14,502 nt of DNA from Gammaproteobacteria bacterium (lineage in GTDB: Bacteria; Pseudomonadota; Gammaproteobacteria; JALTLT01), in assembly GCA_027001815.1 (NCBI GenBank), contig JALTLT010000262.1:1-14502 (forward strand), read 5' to 3'. The position numbers were made by a program, and so were the translations under genes. Under the pieces are notes generated by a model. That model was not told where the DNA came from. It made no database searches and saw only the letters and a list, made by a program, of their open reading frames with translations. Below, piece by piece: positions 1-6,788 of this stretch (positions are counted from its first letter, which is position 1; the number at the start of each line of letters is the position of its first letter).

Positions 1-125
1 CCGCCGTCTCCAAGAACCCCTACATGTTCTTCAAGTTCAAGGGCGGCAAGTCCGGCGACTCCCTGAAGATCAGTTGGGTCGACAACAAGGGCAACAGCGA
101 TTCCCTGGAGACCAAGATCAAGTAA
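1..125 (+). CDS. soxZ: SoxZ, sulfur carrier subunit, C-terminal end (partial at window edge)
   Basis: The reading frame is open from the left edge (first full codon at position 3) to a TAA at 123-125, giving 40 residues. They include the stretch SKNPYMFFKFKGGKSGD followed by a WVDNKG turn, which is the typical C-terminal beta-sandwich of SoxZ. SoxZ pairs with SoxY to form the periplasmic carrier on which thiosulfate sulfur rides, covalently bound to the SoxY C-terminal cysteine, through the Sox cycle. The soxA start follows 50 bp downstream on the same strand, the usual soxYZ-A order, so the two are probably co-transcribed. The N-terminal part lies outside the window. Confidence 0.93.
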   Translation, partial: AVSKNPYMFFKFKGGKSGDSLKISWVDNKGNSDSLETKIK

Positions 126-175
126 GGCCGTCCCCGGTCACGCTGAACCTGAATTATCTGGAGGAGAATTTGAAG

Positions 176-1063
176 ATGAAGAAACTCGTGATTCTTGCCG
201 CAGCCCTCGGTGCGGTGGCGCTGGGACCGATCACGGCTCAGGCCACGCCGGAGGAGGATCTCAAGGCGTTCCGCGCCTACTTCAAGCAGAAGTTCCCCGA
301 CGTCCCCTTCGAGGACCTCAAGAACGGCATCTACGCCCTCGACGCCGACCGTCGTGCCGCCTGGGAGGAGTTCGAGGACTTCTCGCCGCCCTGGGAGGAT
401 GCCGTCAAGCTGGGTGAAGAGCTGTTCAACAAGCCCTTCAAGAACGGCAAGACCTACGCAAGCTGCTTCCCCAACGGTGGCATCGGCATCAAGCAGAACT
501 ATCCCTACTTCGACGCCGAGACCGGCGACATCGTCACCCTGGAAGGCGCCATCAACGCCTGCCGCGAGGCGAATGGCGAGAAGCCGCTGAAGTGGAAGAA
601 GGGCAAGCTTGCCGCCATCTCCGCCTACATGGGCTACACCTCTCGTGGCAACAAGATCGACATCAAGGTGCCGGACGATCCCCGTGCCCTGGCCTGGTAC
701 GAGCGTGGCAAGCGCTTCTTCTTCGCCAAGCGCGGTCAGCTCAACTTCGCCTGCGCCGACTGCCACGTCTACTACGCCGGCCACCTGATCCGCGCCAACC
801 TGCTGAGTACCGCAATCGGCCAGGTGACCCACTGGCCCGCCTGGCGCAAGAAGTGGGCCTCCAAGGCGGCTGCCAAGAGCAAGACGGGTGAACTCAGCCC
901 CACTGCCGGCCTCGGCACCCTGCACCGTCGCTACGGTGGCTGCAACAAGCAGGTACGGGCCAAGCCGTTCAAGGCTCAGAGTGACGAGTACAAGGCGCTC
1001 GAGTATTTCCACACCTACATCAGTAACGGTCAGGAAATCAACACGCCGAGCCTGCGGCAGTAA
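176..1063 (+). CDS. soxA: SoxA, L-cysteine S-thiosulfotransferase subunit, c-type cytochrome (monoheme type)
   Basis: SoxA with SoxX forms the periplasmic c-type cytochrome that oxidatively joins thiosulfate to the SoxY cysteine. The ATG at 176 is chosen because GGAGGAG lies about 8 bases upstream and a Sec signal peptide follows at once (MKKLVILAAALG, likely cleaved after AQA at residue 23). The upstream extension of the frame overlaps soxZ and is not used. The protein has 295 residues. One heme site, CADCH, lies at residues 193-197. The YGGC motif places the catalytic persulfide and heme-ligand cysteine at residue 256. The N-terminal half has no second CXXCH, only lone cysteines at about 97 and 129. 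In monoheme SoxA proteins the equivalent cysteines form a disulfide, which I infer here. A terminator follows directly, so soxA appears to end the upstream sox operon. Confidence 0.96.
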   Translation: MKKLVILAAALGAVALGPITAQATPEEDLKAFRAYFKQKFPDVPFEDLKNGIYALDADRRAAWEEFEDFSPPWEDAVKLGEELFNKPFKNGKTYASCFPNGGIGIKQNYPYFDAETGDIVTLEGAINACREANGEKPLKWKKGKLAAISAYMGYTSRGNKIDIKVPDDPRALAWYERGKRFFFAKRGQLNFACADCHVYYAGHLIRANLLSTAIGQVTHWPAWRKKWASKAAAKSKTGELSPTAGLGTLHRRYGGCNKQVRAKPFKAQSDEYKALEYFHTYISNGQEINTPSLRQ

Positions 1064-1086
1064 TCCCGCCGCTTTTCAGGCCCCGG

Positions 1087-1122
1087 GGCCCGGTCTGCGA
1101 GTCTCTCCAGACCGGGCCTTTT
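1087..1122 (+). terminator. Intrinsic terminator after soxA
   Basis: A perfect 11-bp stem, GGCCCGGTCTG (1087-1097) pairing with CAGACCGGGCC (1108-1118), has a 10-base loop and is followed by TTTT. It begins 23 bp after the soxA stop. This is a standard Rho-independent terminator, and it implies that soxB has its own promoter or depends on read-through. Confidence 0.85.
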
Positions 1123-1199
1123 CATCATGCCTGAGGACAGAGTACCTCTCCCGGGGAAGAGACTGTGGATTCGCGTATTCTGCCGACCGACATTTCCCC

Positions 1200-1205
1200 T
1201 ATAAT
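1200..1205 (+). promoter_or_regulatory. Candidate -10 box of a soxB promoter
   Basis: A perfect TATAAT lies in the soxA-soxB gap, 140 bp before the soxB start and downstream of the soxA terminator. No convincing -35 hexamer sits 16-18 bases upstream (the sequence there is around TATTCTGC). If the promoter is real it may need an activator. The evidence is motif and position only. Confidence 0.4.
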
Positions 1206-1232
1206 CGAACCTGTTTCCGACCCGCAAGGCAT

Positions 1233-1253
1233 CGGACCGGCTCTTCCGGTCCG
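1233..1253 (+). promoter_or_regulatory. Perfect hairpin in the soxB leader
   Basis: CGGACCGG (1233-1240) and CCGGTCCG (1246-1253) form an 8-bp stem with the 5-base loop CTCTT. It lies between the candidate TATAAT box and the soxB ribosome binding site, about 92 bp before the start codon. No T tract follows, so it is not an intrinsic terminator. It could be an RNA structure in the leader or a dyad operator. Function is unknown. Confidence 0.45.
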
Positions 1254-1345
1254 ACTCATCTCACTAAGACAGGGGGCCCCGGAGAGGGCAGAACGGAGAC
1301 AACAAGGATGGATCCCATCTCGCAAGTGCTTGGAGGACGTTCCCT

Positions 1346-3145
1346 ATGAATATGTCAAGACGAGAATTCCTGCAGCTGCTCGCCATCGCCAGCGCTGCCG
1401 GATTCGATCTGGCCGCCTGCGACACTTCCTCGCAGAGCGGCGGTGCAGTCGTCAACAAGAGTGGCGGCGCCAAACCCCAGAAGGGCCCCGGCGATCTCTA
1501 CGAGATCCCGGCCTTCGGCAATGTCTCGGTACTCCACTACACCGACTGCCACGGCCAGCTCCTGCCCATCTATTTCCGCGAGCCGAACATCAACATGGGT
1601 ATCGGCGGCATGAAGGGCAATCCCCCTCACCTGGTGGGTGAGAACTTTCTCAAGTTCTATGGCATCCAGCCGGGAACTCCCGAGGCCCACGCCTTCACAT
1701 ACCTCAACTTCGTGGAAGCCGCGCAGAAATATGGCAAGGTGGGCGGCTTCGCCTATCTCAAGACCCTGGTGGACAAGGTTCGTGATCAGCGTCCCGGAGC
1801 CCTGCTGCTGGATGGTGGCGACACATGGGGCGGTGGATCGGGAACCGGCCTCTGGACCAATGCCCAGGACATGGTCGATGCCCAGAAGCTGCTCGGCGTC
1901 AACGTGATGACCGGCCACTGGGAGTTCACCTTCGGCGCCGAGCGGGTACAGGAGATCGTCGAGAACGACTTTGCCGACCATATCGATTTCGTCTGCCAGA
2001 ACATCGTGGATGCCGAATGGGGCGAGAGGGTCTTCAAGCCCTATGTGATCCGCGAGGTGAACGGCATCCCGGTGGCCGTGATCGGCCAGGCCTTCCCCTA
2101 CACCCCGATTGCCAACCCGCGCTACATGATCCCCGACTGGTCCTTCGGCATCCGCGACGAGGAGATGCAGGAGGTGGTGGACGAGGCGCGTGGCGAGGGT
2201 GCCCAGGTGGTGGTGGTGATCTCCCACAACGGCATGGACGTGGATCTGAAGATGGCCGGCCGGGTCACCGGCATCGACGCCATCATGGGAGGACACACCC
2301 ACGACGCCATTCCCAAGCCGGTCAAGGTGAAGAACGCCGGGGGGGTCACCCTGGTCACCAATGCCGGCTCCAACGGCAAGTTCCTCGGCGTGCTCGATTT
2401 CGACGTCAAGGACGGCAAGGTGCGCGACTTCCAGTATCGTCTGCTGCCGGTGTTCGCCAACATGCTCGCCCCCGACCCAACCATGGCCGCCTACATCGAA
2501 AAGGTACGCGACCAGGAGGTCACCTTCCAGGGCAAGACCTTCAACATGAAGAAGCGGCTGGAAGAGGAGCTGGCGATCACCGACGACGTGCTCTACCGCC
2601 GGGGCAATTTCAACGGCACCTTCGATCAGCTCATCTGCGACGCCCTGATGAAGGTCCAGGATGCCGAGATCGCCTTCTCCCCCGGCTTCCGGTGGGGGGT
2701 CAGCGTCCTGCCGGGCCAGGCGGTCACCTTCGAGCACGTGATGACCCAGACCGCCCTCACCTATCCGGTGGTGACCCGCAACGAGATGTCCGGCGAGATG
2801 ATCAAGACCATCCTCGAGGACGTGGCGGACAATCTCTTCAACAAGGACCCCTACTACCAGCAGGGGGGAGACATGGTGCGGGTCGGCGGACTCAAGTATG
2901 CCATCGATCCGGAAGCGGAGATGGGCAACCGGATCCGCGACATGGAACTCGACGGCGAGCCCATCGACCCCAATCGCAAGTACGTGGTGGCCGGCTGGGC
3001 GAGTGTCGCCCAGCCCCTGGAGGGCCGCCCCATCTGGGACGTGGTGGAAGAGTATCTCCGCGACCAGAAGACGGTACGGGTCTCCAACCTCAACACACCC
3101 AGGATCGTCGGCATGGAGGGCAACCCGGGGATCGAGATCCTCTGA
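1346..3145 (+). CDS. soxB: SoxB, S-sulfosulfanyl-L-cysteine sulfohydrolase (dimanganese, Tat-exported)
   Basis: SoxB hydrolyses the terminal sulfone from SoxY-bound thiosulfate and releases sulfate in the periplasm. The ATG at 1346 has GGAGGA 8 bases upstream. An in-frame ATG at 1352 is possible but worse spaced. The 599-residue protein opens with a twin-arginine signal, SRREFLQLL (residues 4-12), as expected for a protein exported folded. Metallophosphatase motifs follow in order: DCH at 67-69, DGGDTW at 156-161, TGHWEFT at 189-195 (the SoxB variant of the GNHEFD motif of 5'-nucleotidases), CQN at 217-219, SHNG at 293-296 and GGHTHD at 315-320. The Asp and His residues of these motifs are the expected metal ligands. 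The C-terminal half is the 5'-nucleotidase substrate domain. Length and motif set are those of a complete SoxB. Confidence 0.98.
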   Translation: MNMSRREFLQLLAIASAAGFDLAACDTSSQSGGAVVNKSGGAKPQKGPGDLYEIPAFGNVSVLHYTDCHGQLLPIYFREPNINMGIGGMKGNPPHLVGENFLKFYGIQPGTPEAHAFTYLNFVEAAQKYGKVGGFAYLKTLVDKVRDQRPGALLLDGGDTWGGGSGTGLWTNAQDMVDAQKLLGVNVMTGHWEFTFGAERVQEIVENDFADHIDFVCQNIVDAEWGERVFKPYVIREVNGIPVAVIGQAFPYTPIANPRYMIPDWSFGIRDEEMQEVVDEARGEGAQVVVVISHNGMDVDLKMAGRVTGIDAIMGGHTHDAIPKPVKVKNAGGVTLVTNAGSNGKFLGVLDFDVKDGKVRDFQYRLLPVFANMLAPDPTMAAYIEKVRDQEVTFQGKTFNMKKRLEEELAITDDVLYRRGNFNGTFDQLICDALMKVQDAEIAFSPGFRWGVSVLPGQAVTFEHVMTQTALTYPVVTRNEMSGEMIKTILEDVADNLFNKDPYYQQGGDMVRVGGLKYAIDPEAEMGNRIRDMELDGEPIDPNRKYVVAGWASVAQPLEGRPIWDVVEEYLRDQKTVRVSNLNTPRIVGMEGNPGIEIL

Positions 3146-3170
3146 TCGACACGGGATCCCGTATCGGCGA

Positions 3171-3202
3171 AAAGGCCCCGCCCAGGCGGGGCCTTTGCTT
3201 TT
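3171..3202. terminator. Bidirectional terminator between convergent soxB and secF
   Basis: AAAGGCCCCGC (3171-3181) pairs with GCGGGGCCTTT (3186-3196) as a perfect 11-bp stem with a 4-base loop. On the + strand TTT, GC and TTTT follow. On the - strand the 3' side reads GGCCTTTTC. It begins 25 bp after the soxB stop and lies 52 bp downstream of the secF stop, so it can end transcription from both sides. Confidence 0.85.
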
Positions 3203-3254
3203 GCGGAGATCGACCGGCCGCGGGGTGGAGCGTACAGCTCCCGCGGCGCCCTGG

Positions 3255-4190
3255 TCACGGTCGCTGGTCCGCCTCGCTCCCCTCCTTGGGGGGCACCATC
3301 AGGTCTGCGCGGCTCACCCCCAGCATGAGGGCGGCGGTGGAGGCCACGTAGATGGAGGAGTAGGTGCCCACCACCACGCCGATGATCAGTGCCAGGGAGA
3401 AGTTGTGGATCACCTCTCCGCCGATCAGGAAGAGCGCGACCAGCACCAGAAGGGTGGTCAGGGAGGTGACGATGGTCCGGCTGAGGGTCTCGTTGATGGA
3501 GCGGTTCATCACCTCCTCCGAAGAGCCCTTGCGGATCTTGCGGAAGTTCTCACGGATCCGGTCGAACACCACGATGGTGTCGTTGAGGGAGTAGCCGATG
3601 ATCGCCAGCACCGCCGCCAGGACCGGCAGGTCGAACTCGAGCTGGAAGAAGGCGAAGACACCCACCGTGATGAGGGTGTCGTGGACCAGGGCAGCGATGG
3701 CCCCGGCCGAAAAGCGGATCTCGAAGCGCAGCCAGACATAGATGAGGATACCGATGAGGGCGTAGAGCATGGCCAGCCCCCCATCTTCGGTGAGTTCCTC
3801 TCCCACCTGCGGTCCGACGAACTCCACCCGGCGCAGATCCACCTGATGTCCGCCGCTGCGCAGCGTCTCCAGGATCTTGTCGCTGATCTGGTTCTGGGAG
3901 ACCCCCTCCATGAGGCCGATGCGGATCAGCACGTCCCGCGGTGTTCCGAAGTGCTGGACGATCGCCTGCGCGAACCCGGCCCTCTCCAGGGCCTGGCGGA
4001 TCGACTCCAGCTCCACCGGCTCGGGGTAGCCCACCTCCACCAGGGTACCGCCGGTGAAGTCGATTCCGAGGTTGAGGCCGCGAACGATGATCGCGCCGAG
4101 CGCTACCGCCATCAGCAGCCCCGAAAGGGCCATGGCGATCTTGCTCTTGCCCATGAAGTCGATGTTGAGCTTTCCACCCAGGATCTGCAT
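3255..4190 (-). CDS. secF: SecF, protein translocase subunit
   Basis: SecF forms a complex with SecD and YajC in the inner membrane and uses the proton gradient to help pull preproteins through SecYEG. The start at 4190 is chosen because GGAGA lies 8 bases upstream and MQILGGKLNIDFMGKS matches usual SecF N-termini. The frame extends upstream into the end of secD but that part has no SecF-like sequence. The 311-residue protein has TM1 at about 19-37, the conserved GIDFTGG at 42-48, a periplasmic domain to about 135, then five membrane segments. GYSLNDTIVVFDRIREN spans 199-215. Length is normal for a proteobacterial SecF. It is the last gene of yajC-secD-secF, 67 bp after secD. Confidence 0.97.
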   Translation of the reverse strand: MQILGGKLNIDFMGKSKIAMALSGLLMAVALGAIIVRGLNLGIDFTGGTLVEVGYPEPVELESIRQALERAGFAQAIVQHFGTPRDVLIRIGLMEGVSQNQISDKILETLRSGGHQVDLRRVEFVGPQVGEELTEDGGLAMLYALIGILIYVWLRFEIRFSAGAIAALVHDTLITVGVFAFFQLEFDLPVLAAVLAIIGYSLNDTIVVFDRIRENFRKIRKGSSEEVMNRSINETLSRTIVTSLTTLLVLVALFLIGGEVIHNFSLALIIGVVVGTYSSIYVASTAALMLGVSRADLMVPPKEGSEADQRP

Positions 4191-4215
4191 CTCTCTATTC
4201 TCCGTTGCGGCCCGA

Positions 4216-4236
4216 CCGGTTGTCGAAAAACCCGGG
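4216..4236. repeat. Possible remnant of the dispersed hairpin repeat in the secD-secF gap
   Basis: The + strand reads GGTTGTCGAAAAACCCGGG here, resembling the first arm of the repeat family (GGCTGTCGAAAAACAGC in the copy near 6640). The shared core is TGTCGAAAAAC. The second arm of the hairpin is absent. It sits in the only gap between secD and secF. Chance similarity cannot be excluded for such a short A-rich core. Confidence 0.25.
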
Positions 4237-4257
4237 AATGGGCCTTCCGACGTCCTC

Positions 4258-6123
4258 TCAGATGGCCAGCTTCTGCACCTTGCGCCCGCCATACACCCCG
4301 TTGACCACCGCCCGGGTGACCATGATGGCCGTGAACATGGAGGTGACGATGCCCAGCGAGAGGGTCACGGCGAAACCCTTGATGGGACCGGTGCCGAAAC
4401 CGAACAGCACGAAGGCGGCGATCAGGGTGGTGATGTTGGCGTCGAAGATGGTGGAGAACGCCTTCTGATAGCCCGCCTGGATACTCGCCTGCGGCGTGCT
4501 GCCGAGCCGCAGTTCTTCGCGGATGCGCTCGAAGATGAGCACGTTGGCATCCACCGCCATGCCCACCGTGAGAACGATACCGGCGATGCCCGGCAGGGTG
4601 AGGGTCGCCTGCAGCATGGAGAGCAGGGCCACCACCAGCACCAGGTTGAGAGTGAGCGCCAGGTCGGCCACCAGGCCGAACAGGCGATAGTAGACCACCA
4701 TGAAGACCAGCACCAGGGCGAAGCCGACCAGCACCGAACGGAAACCCTGGTCGATGTTGTCCTTGCCGAGGCTGGGACCGATGGTGCGCTCCTCGACGAT
4801 CTCCACCGGCGCGGCCAGGGAGCCCGCCCGCAGCAGCAGCGCCAGATCACGCGCCTCCTGGGGGCTGTCGAGGCCGTTGATCATGAAGCGCCGTCCGAGC
4901 CTCTCCTGGATCACCGCCAGCGAGATCACCTCCTCGATCTTGCGCTTCTCCTTGACCAGTTTGCCGTCGACCCGCCGGGTCTCCACCTTGGTCTCGATGT
5001 AGACCACCGCCAGATCCTCGCCCACGTGGTCCTTGGTGAAGTTGGAGAAGCGCTTTCCACCCTTCTCGTCCAGGTTGATGAAGACCGCGGGCGAATTGCG
5101 TCCGCTGTTGGTATCGATGCCGGAGGCGGCATGGGTGATGGAGTCGCCGGTCAGGATCACCCGCCGCTGCAGCAGCACCGGCCGGCCGTCCCGCATGTGG
5201 TAGAGGCGGCTGCCGGGCGGGATCCGGCCCGAGGCGAGGATCGACTGGATGTTGCGGTTGTCCGGGTGGGCCAGGTGGAACTCCAGGGTGGCGGTCGCAC
5301 CGAGAATATCCTTGGCGCGCGCCGGATCCTGGACGCCGGGAAGCTGCACGACGATGCGCGAGTCGCCCTGACGCTGGATCACCGGCTCGGCCACCCCCAG
5401 CTCGTTGACCCGGTTGCGCAGGGTGGTGACATTCTGCTCGATGGCCGCGTCGCGCACCTCCTTGAGCTGCGCATCGCTGATCCGGGCCAGCAGGAAGTAG
5501 CTCTCCCTCTCCTGCTCGATGGCGTACTGCAGGCCGGAAAACTCCCGCCGCAGGAGGTCGAGGGCCTGCTGTGCCGTCCCCTCGTCACGAAAGCGGATAC
5601 GGACCGAACCCTTGGTACGACGCAGCCCCAGGTGGCGGACCCCCTTGTCACGCAGGACCGACTTGAAGTCTCCGGCGTAACGCTCCAGCTCCTTGGCGAG
5701 CGCCGCCTCCATGTCCACCTCCATGAGGAAGTGGATGCCGCCCTGCAGGTCGAGCCCCAGATACATGGGCTGCGCGCCGATCGCACGTAGCCAGCCTGGC
5801 GTCGCGGGGGCCAGGTTCTGGGCGATCACGTAACGCTCGCCCAGCGCCTCGTGGAGCGCCTGGGCAGCCTTGAGCTGGATCTCGGTATCCTCGAACCGGA
5901 CCAGCAGCTTGCCCCCGACCCACTCCTCCGCCTTGACCGCGATGCCCGCCTCCTCGAGTACCTTCGCCACCCGCTGCGCCGCCTCCCGATCGAGCTGCTG
6001 GGCACGGATCGGCGAGACGAGCAGGGCCGGGTCCTTGCCGTAGAGGTTGGGCAGGGCGTAGATAAGGCCCATCACCACGATGGCGACGATCAACAGGTAC
6101 TTCCACAGGGGATAGCGATTCAT
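4258..6123 (-). CDS. secD: SecD, protein translocase subunit
   Basis: SecD is the large partner of SecF in the proton-driven accessory export complex. The 621-residue protein has an N-terminal membrane segment (about 8-25), the conserved GLDLQGG at 123-129, the NRVNELGVAEPVIQRQG region at about 237-253 of the large periplasmic domain, and five membrane segments from about 462 to 605. The fourth of these carries GMAVDANVLIFERIRE (521-536), with the conserved membrane Asp at 525. Length matches the roughly 615 residues of E. coli SecD. The ATG at 6123 is the only start that fits the first membrane segment. No clear Shine-Dalgarno sequence precedes it in the 34-bp gap after yajC, so translation may be coupled. 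Confidence 0.98.
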   Translation of the reverse strand: MNRYPLWKYLLIVAIVVMGLIYALPNLYGKDPALLVSPIRAQQLDREAAQRVAKVLEEAGIAVKAEEWVGGKLLVRFEDTEIQLKAAQALHEALGERYVIAQNLAPATPGWLRAIGAQPMYLGLDLQGGIHFLMEVDMEAALAKELERYAGDFKSVLRDKGVRHLGLRRTKGSVRIRFRDEGTAQQALDLLRREFSGLQYAIEQERESYFLLARISDAQLKEVRDAAIEQNVTTLRNRVNELGVAEPVIQRQGDSRIVVQLPGVQDPARAKDILGATATLEFHLAHPDNRNIQSILASGRIPPGSRLYHMRDGRPVLLQRRVILTGDSITHAASGIDTNSGRNSPAVFINLDEKGGKRFSNFTKDHVGEDLAVVYIETKVETRRVDGKLVKEKRKIEEVISLAVIQERLGRRFMINGLDSPQEARDLALLLRAGSLAAPVEIVEERTIGPSLGKDNIDQGFRSVLVGFALVLVFMVVYYRLFGLVADLALTLNLVLVVALLSMLQATLTLPGIAGIVLTVGMAVDANVLIFERIREELRLGSTPQASIQAGYQKAFSTIFDANITTLIAAFVLFGFGTGPIKGFAVTLSLGIVTSMFTAIMVTRAVVNGVYGGRKVQKLAI

Positions 6124-6157
6124 GGGTTCGAACGTCCAGGTGGGGGAGAAGAGGGGT

Positions 6158-6493
6158 TCAGCTACTGCCCTTCATGGTGCCCTTGGGCATGAGAGCGGCC
6201 ACGGCCTGCCGCTGCACCTTCACCCGGACGCCGTCGGCCACCTCGATGGTGATGAAGTTCTCGTCCAGGTCGGTGATCCTGCCCAGCAGACCTCCATTGG
6301 TCACCACCTCGTCCCCCTTGGCAAGGGCCTCGACCATCTGGCGATGCTCCTTGGCCCGTTTGCTCTGCGGGCGGATGAGCAGAAAATAGAAGATGACGAA
6401 GATGATGATGAGAGGCAGAAAACCGGCAAGCGGGCTGGGCTGGGCAGCCCCGTCGGCGGCCTGGGCCCAGGCGGGGGAGATGAAAAAGTCCAT
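6158..6493 (-). CDS. yajC: YajC, preprotein translocase accessory subunit
   Basis: YajC is a small inner-membrane protein that associates with SecDF. The start at 6493 is preferred because AGGAAGG lies just upstream and MDFFISPAWAQA is a common YajC N-terminus. An upstream start (at 6523) would add ten unrelated residues. The protein has 111 residues, one membrane helix at about 23-43, and the family signature FYFLLIRPQSKRAKEH right after it. A small cytoplasmic beta domain (GDEVVTNGGLLGRI) follows. It is the first gene of yajC-secD-secF here and is separated from tgt by 293 bp that contain a repeat. Confidence 0.96.
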   Translation of the reverse strand: MDFFISPAWAQAADGAAQPSPLAGFLPLIIIFVIFYFLLIRPQSKRAKEHRQMVEALAKGDEVVTNGGLLGRITDLDENFITIEVADGVRVKVQRQAVAALMPKGTMKGSS

Positions 6494-6576
6494 GATGCCT
6501 TCCTGTCCGAGTCTCGGAATCAACAGTGTGGAAAGGGCGGAGGCACCTCCGGGGGCCCCACGCGCGACAGCGTCCT

Positions 6577-6605
6577 ATTATGGCATAGGGCACCGAAAGG
6601 GAGAA
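6577..6605 (-). promoter_or_regulatory. Candidate sigma-70 promoter for yajC-secD-secF
   Basis: On the - strand CATAAT (6582-6577, 5 of 6 matches to the -10 consensus) lies 17 bases after TTCTCC (6605-6600, only 3 of 6 at -35). It is about 84 bp before the yajC start and between that gene and the repeat. The -10 and spacing are good and the -35 is weak. Confidence 0.3.
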
Positions 6606-6638
6606 CCGCCCGTCCACCCTCGCCCCATTCCCTCGACC

Positions 6639-6788
6639 CAGGCTGTCGAAAAACAGCGTTTTTCGGCAGCCTGTGCGGCGGGGCAGGGATGCACCGCCGT
6701 TTTTCAATGACCGGGCAGCCCGTCGGACCTTGATCGGCCGTCAGGTTCTGGTGCTTTCCGCGGGGCCCCGAGAGGCGGGAAGACCCTC
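6639..6788. repeat. Dispersed palindromic repeat, copy A (truncated) between tgt and yajC
   Basis: Hairpin 1 (6639-6673) pairs CAGGCTGTCGAAAAAC with GTTTTTCGGCAGCCTG across a 3-base loop: 16 bp with one G-U pair. Hairpin 2 (6677-6698) is a 9-bp stem with one mismatch around GGGA. The stretch 6699-6788 then aligns closely with the reverse complement of the right half of copy B, including an identical block around CCGTCAGGTTCTGGTGCTTT and CCGCGGGGCCCC. The similarity runs into the tgt stop codon and stops there, so the distal hairpins seen in copies B and C are missing. The gap between tgt and yajC (6494-6786) otherwise holds only the candidate promoter. Confidence 0.85.

Noticed and set aside
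20..1012. A 330-codon open frame on the - strand opposite soxZ and soxA
   Set aside because: It is antisense to clearly coding soxA with its heme motif and signal peptide. The composition is Gly/Val/Leu-rich and matches no family I know.
1355..2737. A 460-codon open frame on the - strand opposite soxB
   Set aside because: It lies wholly inside soxB, whose motifs and length are certain. The translation is His- and Asp-rich low-complexity sequence typical of the antisense of GC-rich genes.
4054..5790. A 578-codon open frame on the + strand opposite secF and secD
   Set aside because: It is antisense to intact SecD. The product is dominated by His, Asp, Gln and Gly repeats, a shadow of codon bias.
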